DNA of 64,000 nt from DAOTYH01 sp034435015 (GCA_034435015.1 DAOTYH010000103.1:76577-140576), one strand, 5' to 3'. Positions 16,692 through 24,654 are shown, numbered from the stretch's first letter. Notes: generated by a model from the letters alone, not told the origin. A program made the numbers and translations.

Positions 16692-18089
16692 CTAGGGGGA
16701 GAACTCCAACGCGGCCTGCAGTACTTGTCCCCCAACCCATGCGGCTCTGCTGGTATCGGTTGTGTCTTCGAGTAAGACAGCTACGGCAATTGCCTGGTTG
16801 GGTGAAGAGTAAGTGAAGCCGATAAACCAAGCATTATAAACAGGCTGGGGACCGGCTAAGGCTAAACCGACGTGCCCGTAGACGGCATGATGCGGCAAAG
16901 AAGCGGCACGAGCAACTCCTTCTGTTACTGAGCGGCCCATGAGCTGGGCTACGGTATCTGCACTGCTACGGCTGATCGTCCCGCGCGGATTGCCTTCCGG
17001 CACAACAGCCTGCCAATCCCCTACTGGCTCTCGTACAGCCAGGACAAGTCGAGGAGCCGGCATTCTGCCATGATCGGCGAAGGCCGCAGCCACCAAAACC
17101 ATCTGTAGAGGGCTGACAGTGAGCGGCCCCTGACCAATGGCAATGAGCGGCAGGCTATCCTCTGCTGACAGCCCATCCGACCTAGTGGCTGCGCCGGGAG
17201 GCACAAAGTCAGGCACCTCCAACAGTCCAAAGTCCGTCAGAGCAGTTTCTAGACGGTGTATACCAATCTGCACCGCAAGCGGCTGAAAGGGGGCAGGGCA
17301 TCCCCACAGAAAGGCTGTGATGACGCTGTCTACAAGGGCAGGTTCGCCTGCACAGGGCAAAACCCCGCCATTGACGTGAGAGGACAATTCACCCTCCCAG
17401 CCAACCTCAAAGACAGGCAAATTAGCATTCAAAGCGGCCCCCAATAGGACACTCTGCAGGATCGCACCCGGCTGGTACAATCCCTGCGTAGCGCGATTGA
17501 GCAAAGGTGCAGATGGATCATCCCTTAGGCTGGCCCAGTTGTCATCTAGCGTATTGGGGTCAAAGGCAGGCTGACTACTCATGGCAAGGACTTCACCCTG
17601 AGGAACAGACAGGGCGACAACAGCACCTCTCTGTCCCTCAAGCATATGATCTGCGGCCTGTTGGACGGCTATATCGAGTGTCAATTGAACATCACCACCC
17701 ACTTGAGGGCGGTGCAGCAGATCATTAAGCAGACGTTGGGGGGGGTCAAGTACCGAGTCGCCACGTAACAGCGCATCATACTGTGCCTCAATCCCGCTTA
17801 CTCCATAGCGGAGACTATAGTATCCAACCACATGTGCCGCGCTGGCATAGGGGTAATACCGTGTTGCAATACCAGTAACTCCATCAACCAGTGTCTGAGC
17901 CAACTCCATGCCGTTGCGATCAACGATCTGGCCGCGCTGTATTCGCCGCTCAGAAGCAATGCGGCGCGGATTGTCAGCGCGTGCCAGCAGTTCATCCCGG
18001 CGCAAGAGTCCCCAATAACCGAGAGTGAGTGCTACCACAGCAAAAGCGACCAGAAAGAAACGACTTACCTGCCGGATAGAAGTGATCAT
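16692..18089 (-). CDS. PBP/FtsI-like transpeptidase homologue with degenerate active site
   Basis: A 465-residue membrane-anchored homologue of class B penicillin-binding proteins (PbpA/FtsI). There is one N-terminal helix (about 10-29), a dimerisation region containing RGQIVDRNGMELA, and a transpeptidase fold recognisable from GAVVALSVPQGEVLAM, SPLQMVLVAAAFADHG and NAWFIGF. All three catalytic motifs are lost. SxxK is Ala209-Ile-Leu-Gln212 (PGAILQ), the SxN position reads Gly-Cys-Pro (263-265), and KTG reads His-Val-Gly (406-408). It therefore cannot acylate as a PBP and is probably a structural partner of the FtsW/RodA glycosyltransferase, whose gene stop overlaps its start by ATGA. The frame is intact and the hydrophobic core conserved, so this is not a decayed pseudogene. 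Confidence 0.85.
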   Translation of the reverse strand: MITSIRQVSRFFLVAFAVVALTLGYWGLLRRDELLARADNPRRIASERRIQRGQIVDRNGMELAQTLVDGVTGIATRYYPYASAAHVVGYYSLRYGVSGIEAQYDALLRGDSVLDPPQRLLNDLLHRPQVGGDVQLTLDIAVQQAADHMLEGQRGAVVALSVPQGEVLAMSSQPAFDPNTLDDNWASLRDDPSAPLLNRATQGLYQPGAILQSVLLGAALNANLPVFEVGWEGELSSHVNGGVLPCAGEPALVDSVITAFLWGCPAPFQPLAVQIGIHRLETALTDFGLLEVPDFVPPGAATRSDGLSAEDSLPLIAIGQGPLTVSPLQMVLVAAAFADHGRMPAPRLVLAVREPVGDWQAVVPEGNPRGTISRSSADTVAQLMGRSVTEGVARAASLPHHAVYGHVGLALAGPQPVYNAWFIGFTYSSPNQAIAVAVLLEDTTDTSRAAWVGGQVLQAALEFSP

Positions 18090-19432
18090 GGCGCAAAGTC
18101 CAACGCTCTGGATATCTCCTTCAGAGGATAAGCCGGTCGGCCATGATCTTCATCGGAGATGCGTAACAACAGACCCATCATGATAAAACTGGTAAGCAGG
18201 GAACTACCCCCATAACTGACGAAGGGAAGAGTCACGCCAGTCAGGGGAATGAGCTTGAGGACCCCCCCCATAATGAGCAGGGACTGCATCCCGACAGAGA
18301 TTCCAATCCCTGCCGCCAGCAGGGAATGGAACGGCCTGTAGAGGTTCTCAAGCGCAAGACGTAATGCTCGTGAGATGAGTATTGCCAGACAGGCAAGCAC
18401 TCCCAGCGCTCCTGTCAGCCCCCATTCCTCTGAGATGGCGACAAACACAAAGTCCGAGTGCACCACAGGCACATAGTAGGGCGCTCCCTGTCCCACTCCC
18501 TGACCAAATATCCCTCCTGAGGCAACTGCCAATAAAGACTGGACAATCTGAAATGCTCTATCGTTGGCCTCAGGCCATGGATTCCACCACGTATCTACCC
18601 TCAGGCGGACTACGTCGAATAGTTGATAGCCCGCGAGGGCTACTATCCCAAGCAAAAGCAAGCCGGCCAACAGATATACTTTTTGCCCTGTAGACACATA
18701 AAGCATAACCAGGAAGATAGAGAAAAAGAGAGAAGCTGTTCCAAGGTCGCGTTGCCAGATCAGCATGACCATGCAAAATCCCCACATTAGCAACATAGGG
18801 GCTAAGTAGGGCAAGGAAGGAAATCGCCAGCGTGAGACCTGATCCCTGCTGGGCACAATAAGATCACGCTTCTCTGCCAGGTAGCTCGCCAGAAAAATCA
18901 CCAGCAATAGTTTAAGCATCTCCGACGGCTGGAAGTAGATCACTCCAAAGCCCAGCCACAGCCGTGGCGCGTACTCATTGCCGGATGGATTGACTCCAAA
19001 GACCAGTGTGACAGCCAGTAAGATTAACCCGGCCAGCAACCAGCTATATCGGTAGCGCCGCAACAGACGGAGGTCAGGAGGCAGGGCGGCTGTACCAAGC
19101 AAAGCAAGAGTTGACAGGATCAGCCAGATGGCTTGGCGGGCAACAAATGGAGGAGCAAGACGCGCGACGAGTACCAACCCCCACCCAGAGAGTGTCATGA
19201 CGATAGGGAAGATAACAGGGTCGCGTCGGGGCAACAGACGATTAAGCAGGACATGCGTGCTTAGCGCACAGGCAGACCAGATCGCCAGCGGCCACAGATC
19301 AGACCACTGCCCTTGGTTGACCAACAGCAGGCCGACGTGGTTCAATGTCACAAACAGCGCGGCCAAAATGAGCAATAACCACTCACGACGAGCAACTATT
19401 GCCGGGTCAAGGCGTTCAGAAAAGTGGTCCAT
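18086..19432 (-). CDS. FtsW/RodA/SpoVE family peptidoglycan glycosyltransferase
   Basis: A 448-residue SEDS protein with about ten membrane helices. Family motifs are PSGNEYAPRLWLGFG, the YFQPSEMLKLL loop, QRDLGTASL with the catalytic-type Asp, HSDFVFVAISEEWG and FVSYGGSSLL near the C-terminus. SEDS proteins polymerise glycan strands from lipid II outside the membrane and need a cognate class B PBP. Here the partner gene is immediately downstream with a 4-base overlap, but lacks transpeptidase motifs. It is the fourth gene of a minus-strand run fhaA-like, fhaB-like, mtnP, this gene and the PBP, a layout close to actinobacterial fhaA-fhaB-(pstP)-rodA-pbpA. Confidence 0.93.
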   Translation of the reverse strand: MDHFSERLDPAIVARREWLLLILAALFVTLNHVGLLLVNQGQWSDLWPLAIWSACALSTHVLLNRLLPRRDPVIFPIVMTLSGWGLVLVARLAPPFVARQAIWLILSTLALLGTAALPPDLRLLRRYRYSWLLAGLILLAVTLVFGVNPSGNEYAPRLWLGFGVIYFQPSEMLKLLLVIFLASYLAEKRDLIVPSRDQVSRWRFPSLPYLAPMLLMWGFCMVMLIWQRDLGTASLFFSIFLVMLYVSTGQKVYLLAGLLLLGIVALAGYQLFDVVRLRVDTWWNPWPEANDRAFQIVQSLLAVASGGIFGQGVGQGAPYYVPVVHSDFVFVAISEEWGLTGALGVLACLAILISRALRLALENLYRPFHSLLAAGIGISVGMQSLLIMGGVLKLIPLTGVTLPFVSYGGSSLLTSFIMMGLLLRISDEDHGRPAYPLKEISRALDFAP

Positions 19433-19468
19433 TGTGCTGAGAATGTCCTCTACCGGCAGGGGAATGTC

Positions 19469-20344
19469 TCAACCAAGGTACTTTCCTGCCAGCGGCTCCA
19501 GCCGTCGTCGTACTTCCTCTGGGATCTTGCGCCGGTCGGTAAGGATGGCTGTCTCAAGGGCATTTTGGCATGCACAGGTACGCTCTGCCTTGGCTAAAGA
19601 CGGCACTAGGTTAACTACAGCCCGTTGAGCTAACTCCAGATTCGCCGCCAGCGTTCGTATAACCATCTCGACAGTAACTGGCTCTTCGCTTTCATGCCAC
19701 ACGTCGTAATCGGTCACATGGGCCATCACGGCATAGCAGATTTCAGCTTCACGGCATAGCTGGGCTTCTGGCGAGGTAGTCATTCCGATAACCGACATTC
19801 CCCATGAGCGGTAAACATTACTTTCAGCTTTTGTGCTGAAGCGAGGCCCCTCGATTGTAATAAAGGCTCCCCCTTCGTGGACCACACCGCCAGCCTGCCT
19901 GACGCTTTGCGCTACTAAGCGGCTGAGATCAGGGCAGAACGGCTGTGCCATCCCCACATGAGCCACAACGCCATTTCCAAAGAAGGTTCTGCCGCGGTCG
20001 TCTTTGGTGTTGTCATAGAGCTGGTCGGGGACAACCACATGCCCTGGCTTGTAATCTTCACGCAGGGAGCCGCAAGCGCTGATCGCTACGATATATTCCA
20101 CTCCCAATAGCTTAAGGGCGTAGATATTTGCCCGGTAGGGCACCTCGCTTGGTAAGTAAACGTGTCCCCGCCCATGCCGGGGTAAAAAGGCTACATGGAC
20201 ATCATCCAGTGTACCAATGACAATAGCATCAGACGGCCTGCCGAAGGGAGTATCTATAAGCCGCTCTTCTACGTCAGTTAACTGGGGCATGTTATATAGC
20301 CCTGATCCCCCGATGACGGCAATACGGACAGGTTCTTGGCTCAT
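19469..20344 (-). CDS. mtnP: 5'-methylthioadenosine phosphorylase
   Basis: A 291-residue purine nucleoside phosphorylase-superfamily enzyme. Phosphate-binding IGGSGLYNM, FLPRHGRGHVYLPSEVPYRA, AISACGSLREDYKPGHVVVP, FITIEGPRFSTKAE and MTTSPEAQLCREAEICYAV match MTAP. The VTDYDVW segment carries the Asp pair that selects 6-aminopurines, as opposed to Asn in guanosine/inosine phosphorylases. It recycles methylthioadenosine to adenine and methylthioribose-1-phosphate in methionine salvage. Its start overlaps the stop of the FHA gene by 4 bases, so a salvage enzyme sits within a cell-envelope operon. Confidence 0.93.
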   Translation of the reverse strand: MSQEPVRIAVIGGSGLYNMPQLTDVEERLIDTPFGRPSDAIVIGTLDDVHVAFLPRHGRGHVYLPSEVPYRANIYALKLLGVEYIVAISACGSLREDYKPGHVVVPDQLYDNTKDDRGRTFFGNGVVAHVGMAQPFCPDLSRLVAQSVRQAGGVVHEGGAFITIEGPRFSTKAESNVYRSWGMSVIGMTTSPEAQLCREAEICYAVMAHVTDYDVWHESEEPVTVEMVIRTLAANLELAQRAVVNLVPSLAKAERTCACQNALETAILTDRRKIPEEVRRRLEPLAGKYLG

Positions 20345-20814
20345 TGTCTCAGCTCCTTAGTATGTTTGGCAGGATGATTCCCTACTTCCACTCTTAACTT
20401 GATACGCCCAATGCCAATCACATCTCCTGATGAAAGTACCACAGCTCCTGTCACTGGTATCTCATTGACGGTAGTGCCATTGCGGCTGTGTTGATCCATG
20501 AGCCACCACTGACCCTTCCTAAGGACGATCTGAGCATGTTCAGTGCTGGCAAACTCATCTGGCAGTACGATCGTGTTAGTGGGGCCACGCCCTAATGTCG
20601 TCACAGGCTTTAGCGGGAACACGTGTCCGACCTCAAGAGGAACATCGCCACAGGCCGCAACGATCAGTCGTCCAAATGAGCGTTGGCCCTCTGGGGACCT
20701 TTCACTAACCGCCCGTACATCCCGCCAGATTAGAAGAAATAAGGCCCCCAGAAAGGCGTAAAGTGAGAGAGCTATTGCTACCCTGACGGCGAGAATGATG
20801 ACTTCCAGCGGCAT
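20341..20814 (-). CDS. Membrane-anchored FHA domain protein (FhaB-like)
   Basis: 157 residues: one N-terminal membrane helix (about 5-28) and a C-terminal FHA domain (about 72-145) with phosphothreonine-binding motifs LGRGPTNTIVLPD, STEHAQI and SRNGTTVN. FHA domains read Thr phosphorylation by Hanks kinases. In Actinobacteria the similarly organised FhaB/FipA links kinase signalling to cell-wall synthesis. The gene starts directly after the fhaA-like gene ends with no gap and overlaps mtnP downstream, so all three are probably co-translated. Confidence 0.88.
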   Translation of the reverse strand: MPLEVIILAVRVAIALSLYAFLGALFLLIWRDVRAVSERSPEGQRSFGRLIVAACGDVPLEVGHVFPLKPVTTLGRGPTNTIVLPDEFASTEHAQIVLRKGQWWLMDQHSRNGTTVNEIPVTGAVVLSSGDVIGIGRIKLRVEVGNHPAKHTKELRQ

Positions 20815-21624
20815 TCAATCCTCAGTTACATCTTGTTCCGTCGGAGTATCCAGTGGAACATAAGGCTTGGTAGTGGAGCCGTCCTCGCGATCAGAGCTGG
20901 TTTCCTGCCCTTCTTCAACATAGATCAGGCTGTTGCCTGCCAGCATGATGATGTCACCAGAGTGGAGAACAGCCTCCTGTATGGGATGCCCGTTCACTAG
21001 GGTGCCTGCCGAACTGCCCAAGTCAAACAAAACGTATTTCCCAAAACGAAGTCGGATCTGAGCATGATGTCTCGAAACATGTATATCTTCGAAGATTACA
21101 TCATTGTCGCGGTGCCTGCCCAGATTCAGGATAGGCCGCTCAATAGGGACATGGGACTTACCATTGACAATGAGGATCGCTTTCGGCGCAGGCTGTGACA
21201 AGACTTCCTCGCCCGCCGCTTTCATCACACCGGTTTCCGTAGCAGGATGGGCATACTGTGCTCTGACTAAGACCTGGTGAGCTTGCACAGCATTGTCCGC
21301 TAGAAGACGGACCTCTGGCGTCTTTGCAAACGAGTAACCGCCTATGCGAGCCATCTCAACCAACTCGTCTACCAGCGCAACAGCTAGATCGGGATGAGCG
21401 CTCAGGAGGGCGGCATGATCCCGCGGGCTGAGGCGGACAATGTAGACATCCGGGGCTACCTGACGCTCCCCATCCTGCGATGCCCGCGTGCCATCCTCCA
21501 TTGCACGGGCAAGTTGGATAGCGACCTCACGCGGATGCAGGTATCCGGCAAACAGGCGCGCGAATCCGCCCTCAACGAGGTGTTGAATACGGTCCTCAAA
21601 ACGCAGGAAGCGGTTATGTGTCAT
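20815..21624 (-). CDS. FhaA-like protein (FhaA N-terminal domain plus FHA)
   Basis: 269 residues. The N-terminal half (RFEDRIQHLVEGGFARLFAG, HPREVAIQLARAMED, APDVYIVRLSPRDH) matches the domain found in actinobacterial FhaA (DUF3662 type). The C-terminal FHA domain (about 160-235) has LGRHRDNDVIFED, SRHHAQI and SSAGTLVNG. No membrane segment is seen. In mycobacteria FhaA binds phosphorylated envelope proteins and the flippase MviN. Here it heads the fha-mtnP-SEDS-PBP run. A TATAAT lies 9 bases before its ATG, implying a very short or absent leader. Confidence 0.9.
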   Translation of the reverse strand: MTHNRFLRFEDRIQHLVEGGFARLFAGYLHPREVAIQLARAMEDGTRASQDGERQVAPDVYIVRLSPRDHAALLSAHPDLAVALVDELVEMARIGGYSFAKTPEVRLLADNAVQAHQVLVRAQYAHPATETGVMKAAGEEVLSQPAPKAILIVNGKSHVPIERPILNLGRHRDNDVIFEDIHVSRHHAQIRLRFGKYVLFDLGSSAGTLVNGHPIQEAVLHSGDIIMLAGNSLIYVEEGQETSSDREDGSTTKPYVPLDTPTEQDVTED

Positions 21625-21633
21625 CCTTTGCGC

Positions 21634-21662
21634 ATTATAGCCTACGCCGACCGGACTACCAA
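21634..21662 (-). promoter_or_regulatory. Promoter of the fhaA-like/fhaB-like/mtnP/SEDS/PBP run
   Basis: Minus strand TTGGTA (21662-21657), 17-bp spacer, perfect TATAAT (21639-21634). The fhaA-like ATG is only 9 bases further on, so the transcript would be leaderless or nearly so. Confidence 0.6.
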
Positions 21663-21817
21663 ACTAATTGCCCTAATCACTCAGAAAACATGCCTGTAAG
21701 TAAAAGACAGAACAGAATGGTACAGGGAAACAGCATAACGCCAGTTGAAAGGGATCAGACACTGAGGGATCAGTGCTATCCTCAGAGAAGGCATGGTGTG
21801 GGGGAAGGATGGTATGG

Positions 21818-21846
21818 TTGCCGAGAGCGGCCCGACGTGCTAAACT
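21818..21846 (+). promoter_or_regulatory. Promoter of the rpsF-ssb-rpsR operon
   Basis: TTGCCG (21818-21823), 17-bp spacer, TAAACT (21841-21846). It would give a leader of about 100 bases before rpsF. The rest of the 328-base divergent intergenic region (21625-21952) holds only this promoter, the opposing one and the structured leader. Confidence 0.55.
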
Positions 21847-21890
21847 ATTGGCGAATGATTGGCCCTATACCTCAATTTAGGAGCCTTTCC

Positions 21891-21926
21891 GCCCTGAGCC
21901 GCCCATCTCCGGGCTTAGCACAGGGC
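21891..21926 (+). promoter_or_regulatory. Structured leader of rpsF, possible S6:S18 autoregulatory element
   Basis: An outer stem GCCCTG/CAGGGC (21891-21896 with 21921-21926) encloses a second stem AGCC/GGCT. A C-rich loop contains CCG, and an asymmetric TAGCA bulge is present. Known rpsF leaders bound by the S6:S18 complex have a two-stem structure with a conserved CCG. The resemblance is by eye only. Confidence 0.35.
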
Positions 21927-21952
21927 AATCCCATGGGAAGGAGAGATGATTT

Positions 21953-22249
21953 ATGCGTTTGTACGAATTAGCAGTAGTTACTCGCGCCGACCTCAGCGAC
22001 GAAGATCAAGTTGCCCAGCTCGCAACGATCCAAGGGTGGATTGAGACGGCAGGCGGCAAGGTACTACAGGTTGATCGATGGGGGCGCAGGCGGCTAGCCT
22101 ACCCGATCGCCAAGCAACGCGATGGCTACTATGCGATAATGAAGGCGGAGTTACCGCCCAACGCTCCTGCTGATCTGGAACGCAATCTACGGATTGCAGA
22201 GAATGTCCTGCGTTATCTGATCACGCGTGAGGGTGAAGAAGACGAATAG
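21953..22249 (+). CDS. rpsF: 30S ribosomal protein S6
   Basis: 98 residues beginning MRLYELAVVTRADLS, with the RNP-like beta-alpha-beta fold and the conserved WGRRRLAYPI strand that contacts S18. GGAAGGAGAG precedes the ATG. It is first in the conserved rpsF-ssb-rpsR order. S6 forms a heterodimer with S18 on the 30S platform. Confidence 0.97.
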   Translation: MRLYELAVVTRADLSDEDQVAQLATIQGWIETAGGKVLQVDRWGRRRLAYPIAKQRDGYYAIMKAELPPNAPADLERNLRIAENVLRYLITREGEEDE

Positions 22250-22331
22250 GACATGTAACACTTGTGGTTTCCTGTGATACCCCTCGTTTAGTTTGAGATG
22301 GCTACTGGTAGCGGATGAGGAGCAAAAAAGC

Positions 22332-22736
22332 ATGAGCAGGGGGCTTAACAAAGTGATGGTGATTGGCCACCTGGGACGTGATCCAGAGATGCGTTACACA
22401 CCCAGTGGCCGTCCTGTTACATCTTTCAGTGTGGTGACCACACGCTCTTGGACCTCAGCCGAGGGCGAGCGCCATGAGGAATCAGAATGGTTCAATGTGG
22501 TGGCATGGGGTAACTTGGCCGAGATTTGCAACCAGTACCTGACCAAAGGCCAGCAAGTTTACGTCGAGGGCCGCCTGCAGACCCGCGGCTGGGAGGATGA
22601 GGAAGGCAAAAAGCATTACCGCACCGAGTTGGTCGCCAGTGAGATGATCGTACTGGGTGATCGACGGAACAGTGGCGCCAGTATCAGTTACCCCCCTGAG
22701 GAAGTACCGGGAAGCGGAGACCAATTCGCTTTCTGA
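22332..22736 (+). CDS. ssb: Single-stranded DNA-binding protein
   Basis: 134 residues from ATG 22332, preceded by GATGAGG. An upstream in-frame ATG at 22293 would add 13 residues with no homology. The OB fold shows MSRGLNKVMVIGHLGRDPEM, VTSFSVVT, EWFNVVAWGNLAE and GQQVYVEGRLQTRGWED. It protects single-stranded DNA and recruits repair and replication partners. The C-terminal tail is short (SGDQFAF) and lacks the usual string of acidic residues before the final Phe, although a few acids lie just upstream. It sits between rpsF and rpsR as in many bacteria. Confidence 0.96.
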   Translation: MSRGLNKVMVIGHLGRDPEMRYTPSGRPVTSFSVVTTRSWTSAEGERHEESEWFNVVAWGNLAEICNQYLTKGQQVYVEGRLQTRGWEDEEGKKHYRTELVASEMIVLGDRRNSGASISYPPEEVPGSGDQFAF

Positions 22737-22790
22737 TACAGGGGTTTGCAAAGAGCCAAAAACATATTCAAGTGTGCAGGAGAAGCTACG

Positions 22791-23159
22791 TTGGACGAGA
22801 TCAGAAAAGGTCTAACGGGGGAGATGGATGCCCCCGAAGATATCGAAGAAGAGAGCGAACATCTAGAGAATGGGTATGTTGACGAAGAGGTCGGGGAGCA
22901 CGTAGAGCGACGGCCCAGTGCCGCTCGGCGATATGGTAGCAGAGCAAAGGTTTGTAACTTCTGCATAGACAGAGTCTCTAAGATCGACTACAAAGATTAC
23001 GAGATGTTACGCCGATATGTCACAGAGCGGGGGAAGATCATGCCGCGCCGCCAGACGGGGACTTGTGCCAAGCACCAGCGGGCGCTGGCCCGTGCTATCA
23101 AACGTGCCCGTCATCTAGCGTTGCTACCTTTCACCGGCGAACATATGTATGGCGCCTGA
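22791..23159 (+). CDS. rpsR: 30S ribosomal protein S18 with acidic N-terminal extension
   Basis: The C-terminal 75 residues are canonical S18: KVCNFCIDRV, IDYKDYEMLRRYVTERGKI, PRRQTGTCAKHQRALARAIKRARHLALLPF. The CxxC plus C-x-x-H pattern marks a zinc-binding (C+) form. Ahead of it is an acidic extension of about 45 residues rich in Glu/Asp. I choose TTG 22791 because AGGAGA lies 7 bases upstream. The alternatives are ATG 22824 (preceded by GGGGGAG) and TTG 22746 (no ribosome-binding site). Any choice leaves an unusual acidic tail. Confidence 0.88.
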   Translation: MDEIRKGLTGEMDAPEDIEEESEHLENGYVDEEVGEHVERRPSAARRYGSRAKVCNFCIDRVSKIDYKDYEMLRRYVTERGKIMPRRQTGTCAKHQRALARAIKRARHLALLPFTGEHMYGA

Positions 23160-23180
23160 GCCTTTTGGGGTCACCTGTAC

Positions 23181-23241
23181 AGAGGGCGTAGATGTGGCAT
23201 CTATGCCCTCTAGCTTGTCAGCCCCTGCAAAGGGGGCTTTT
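23181..23241 (+). terminator. Tandem terminator hairpins after rpsR
   Basis: First hairpin AGAGGGCGTAGATG / CATCTATGCCCTCT (23181-23211, one wobble pair). Second hairpin AGCCCC/GGGGCT (23220-23238), followed by TTTT. Confidence 0.8.
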
Positions 23242-23279
23242 AGCATACCAGTAGCGTAAGCTTAAGGAGAGATGGGCCT

Positions 23280-24530
23280 ATGGCAAAGCGCCAGACTTCC
23301 GCCAAGCCGGGCTTGACAAGGAAGCAGATTTCCCGCGCCAAGCGTGAAGCAAGTATTCAACGCGGCGTCTTAATTGGCGTTGGCGTTGTAGCTGTCATCG
23401 TGATCGGCTTGATTTCGTTTGCAATCATCAACGAGCAGGTCATCAAGCCGAGGCGTGTGCTGGCCAACATCAATGGGGAGACCATCACTGCCGCTGAATT
23501 CCAAGACCGCGTTCGGTTTGACTACTACTTTAACTATTACCTCCTGACAGGCGGACAACAGTTTCCCGGTTTTGATGCGGTCTCTTTCAATCAAGTCTCC
23601 TTTGACTCGATGATTAATGATATTCTGGTCGAGCAGAAGGCCGCTGAAATGGGGATTACCGCTACTGAAGAGGAGGTGAGGGCCCGCCTATGGAGTCAGT
23701 TTGGATACAATGGAGGGCTTCCAATGCCAACCCCCACACCCCTCCCTTATACCCCAACTGCTACAGGACCGACTCTGACCCCGACACTCACGCCGACGTT
23801 CGTGTACACCTTGACGCCCAGCCCTACTCCCACGCTGATACCAGGGACGACCCCGACACCTACCCGTACTCCCACGCAAATACCCACAGCGACACCTGAG
23901 GGCACTCTGGCGGCTACTTCGACACCCAGGCCTACCGCCACGCCCATGAGCGAGGAAGCCTTCAACGAGACCTATAACCGTGTGCTCGAAGACGCTAGTC
24001 AGATCACTGGCGTTCCGCGGGCCCGCATTGAAGCCATCATGTATGCCCAGACACGCGCTTTGCTACTGCGGGAACGGCTGGTTGAAGCGATGAATCTTCC
24101 TGCTGATGAGACGAAGATAATGATCCATGCCGCGCATATCCTTGTTGATACAGAAGAAGAGGCTCGTGCGGCTCTTGAACGGATTCAGAATGGCGAGCTG
24201 TTTGAGGAGGTAGCGGCAGAGGTCTCACGTGACACATCAAACGCTTACAAAGGGGGAGACCTGGGATGGTTTGGCCCCGGCGAGATGGTTGCCGAGTTTG
24301 AACAGGCCGCTCTTGATACGCCCGTGGGGCAAGTGAGCGAGCCGGTACAGACGTCATTTGGCTGGCATCTGATCAAGGTGTATGAGCGTGCCGAAGTACC
24401 CACCACTCAGGATGAACGCGAACAGCAACAACAGGAAGCTTTCCGGGCAAGGCTAGAAGAGTGGCGTAACGAGCCGGGCGTTGTCATTGAGGACTTTTGG
24501 ACAGATTACATGGTCTTAGATTTACCCTAA
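23280..24530 (+). CDS. PpiC/SurA-type peptidyl-prolyl isomerase, membrane anchored
   Basis: 416 residues: a basic N-terminus, one membrane helix (GVLIGVGVVAVIVIGLISFA, about 31-50) and a SurA-like chaperone domain. That domain is interrupted at about residues 145-225 by a Thr/Pro-rich low-complexity stretch, then resumes. A parvulin rotamase domain follows (about 285-375: AAHILVDTEEEARAAL, GGDLGWFGPGEMV, SEPVQTSFGWHLIKV). It would help fold exported proteins on the outer face of the membrane. The Thr/Pro run resembles the linkers of other exported proteins in this window and may be a spacer in the wall. The gene lies between terminators and is probably monocistronic. Confidence 0.9.
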   Translation: MAKRQTSAKPGLTRKQISRAKREASIQRGVLIGVGVVAVIVIGLISFAIINEQVIKPRRVLANINGETITAAEFQDRVRFDYYFNYYLLTGGQQFPGFDAVSFNQVSFDSMINDILVEQKAAEMGITATEEEVRARLWSQFGYNGGLPMPTPTPLPYTPTATGPTLTPTLTPTFVYTLTPSPTPTLIPGTTPTPTRTPTQIPTATPEGTLAATSTPRPTATPMSEEAFNETYNRVLEDASQITGVPRARIEAIMYAQTRALLLRERLVEAMNLPADETKIMIHAAHILVDTEEEARAALERIQNGELFEEVAAEVSRDTSNAYKGGDLGWFGPGEMVAEFEQAALDTPVGQVSEPVQTSFGWHLIKVYERAEVPTTQDEREQQQQEAFRARLEEWRNEPGVVIEDFWTDYMVLDLP

Positions 24531-24557
24531 GGCTTTATGACACTCAAACGTTGCATG

Positions 24558-24590
24558 ACAGGGACAGTCTTCTACTGTCCCTGTTGTTTT
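24558..24590 (+). terminator. Terminator after the PpiC gene
   Basis: 10-bp stem ACAGGGACAG / CTGTCCCTGT (24558-24567, 24575-24584) with a 7-base loop, followed by TGTTTT. Confidence 0.8.
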
Positions 24591-24654
24591 CTTCATCCCC
24601 CCCATGCTATGATCCCAGTGTTCATTGAGACTGAGGCTTCTGAGCGGGGTATAG

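Noticed and set aside
16692..18089. The PBP homologue as a decayed pseudogene
   Set aside because: The frame is full length, coupled to the SEDS gene, and structural motifs around the lost catalytic residues are well kept, so a retained non-catalytic role is more likely.
23720..23960. Repetitive ACCCCGACACC-like DNA, at first sight a repeat array or CRISPR-like region
   Set aside because: It is the in-frame coding sequence of the Thr/Pro-rich stretch of the PpiC protein. Units are degenerate and there are no spacers. No CRISPR array was seen in the window.
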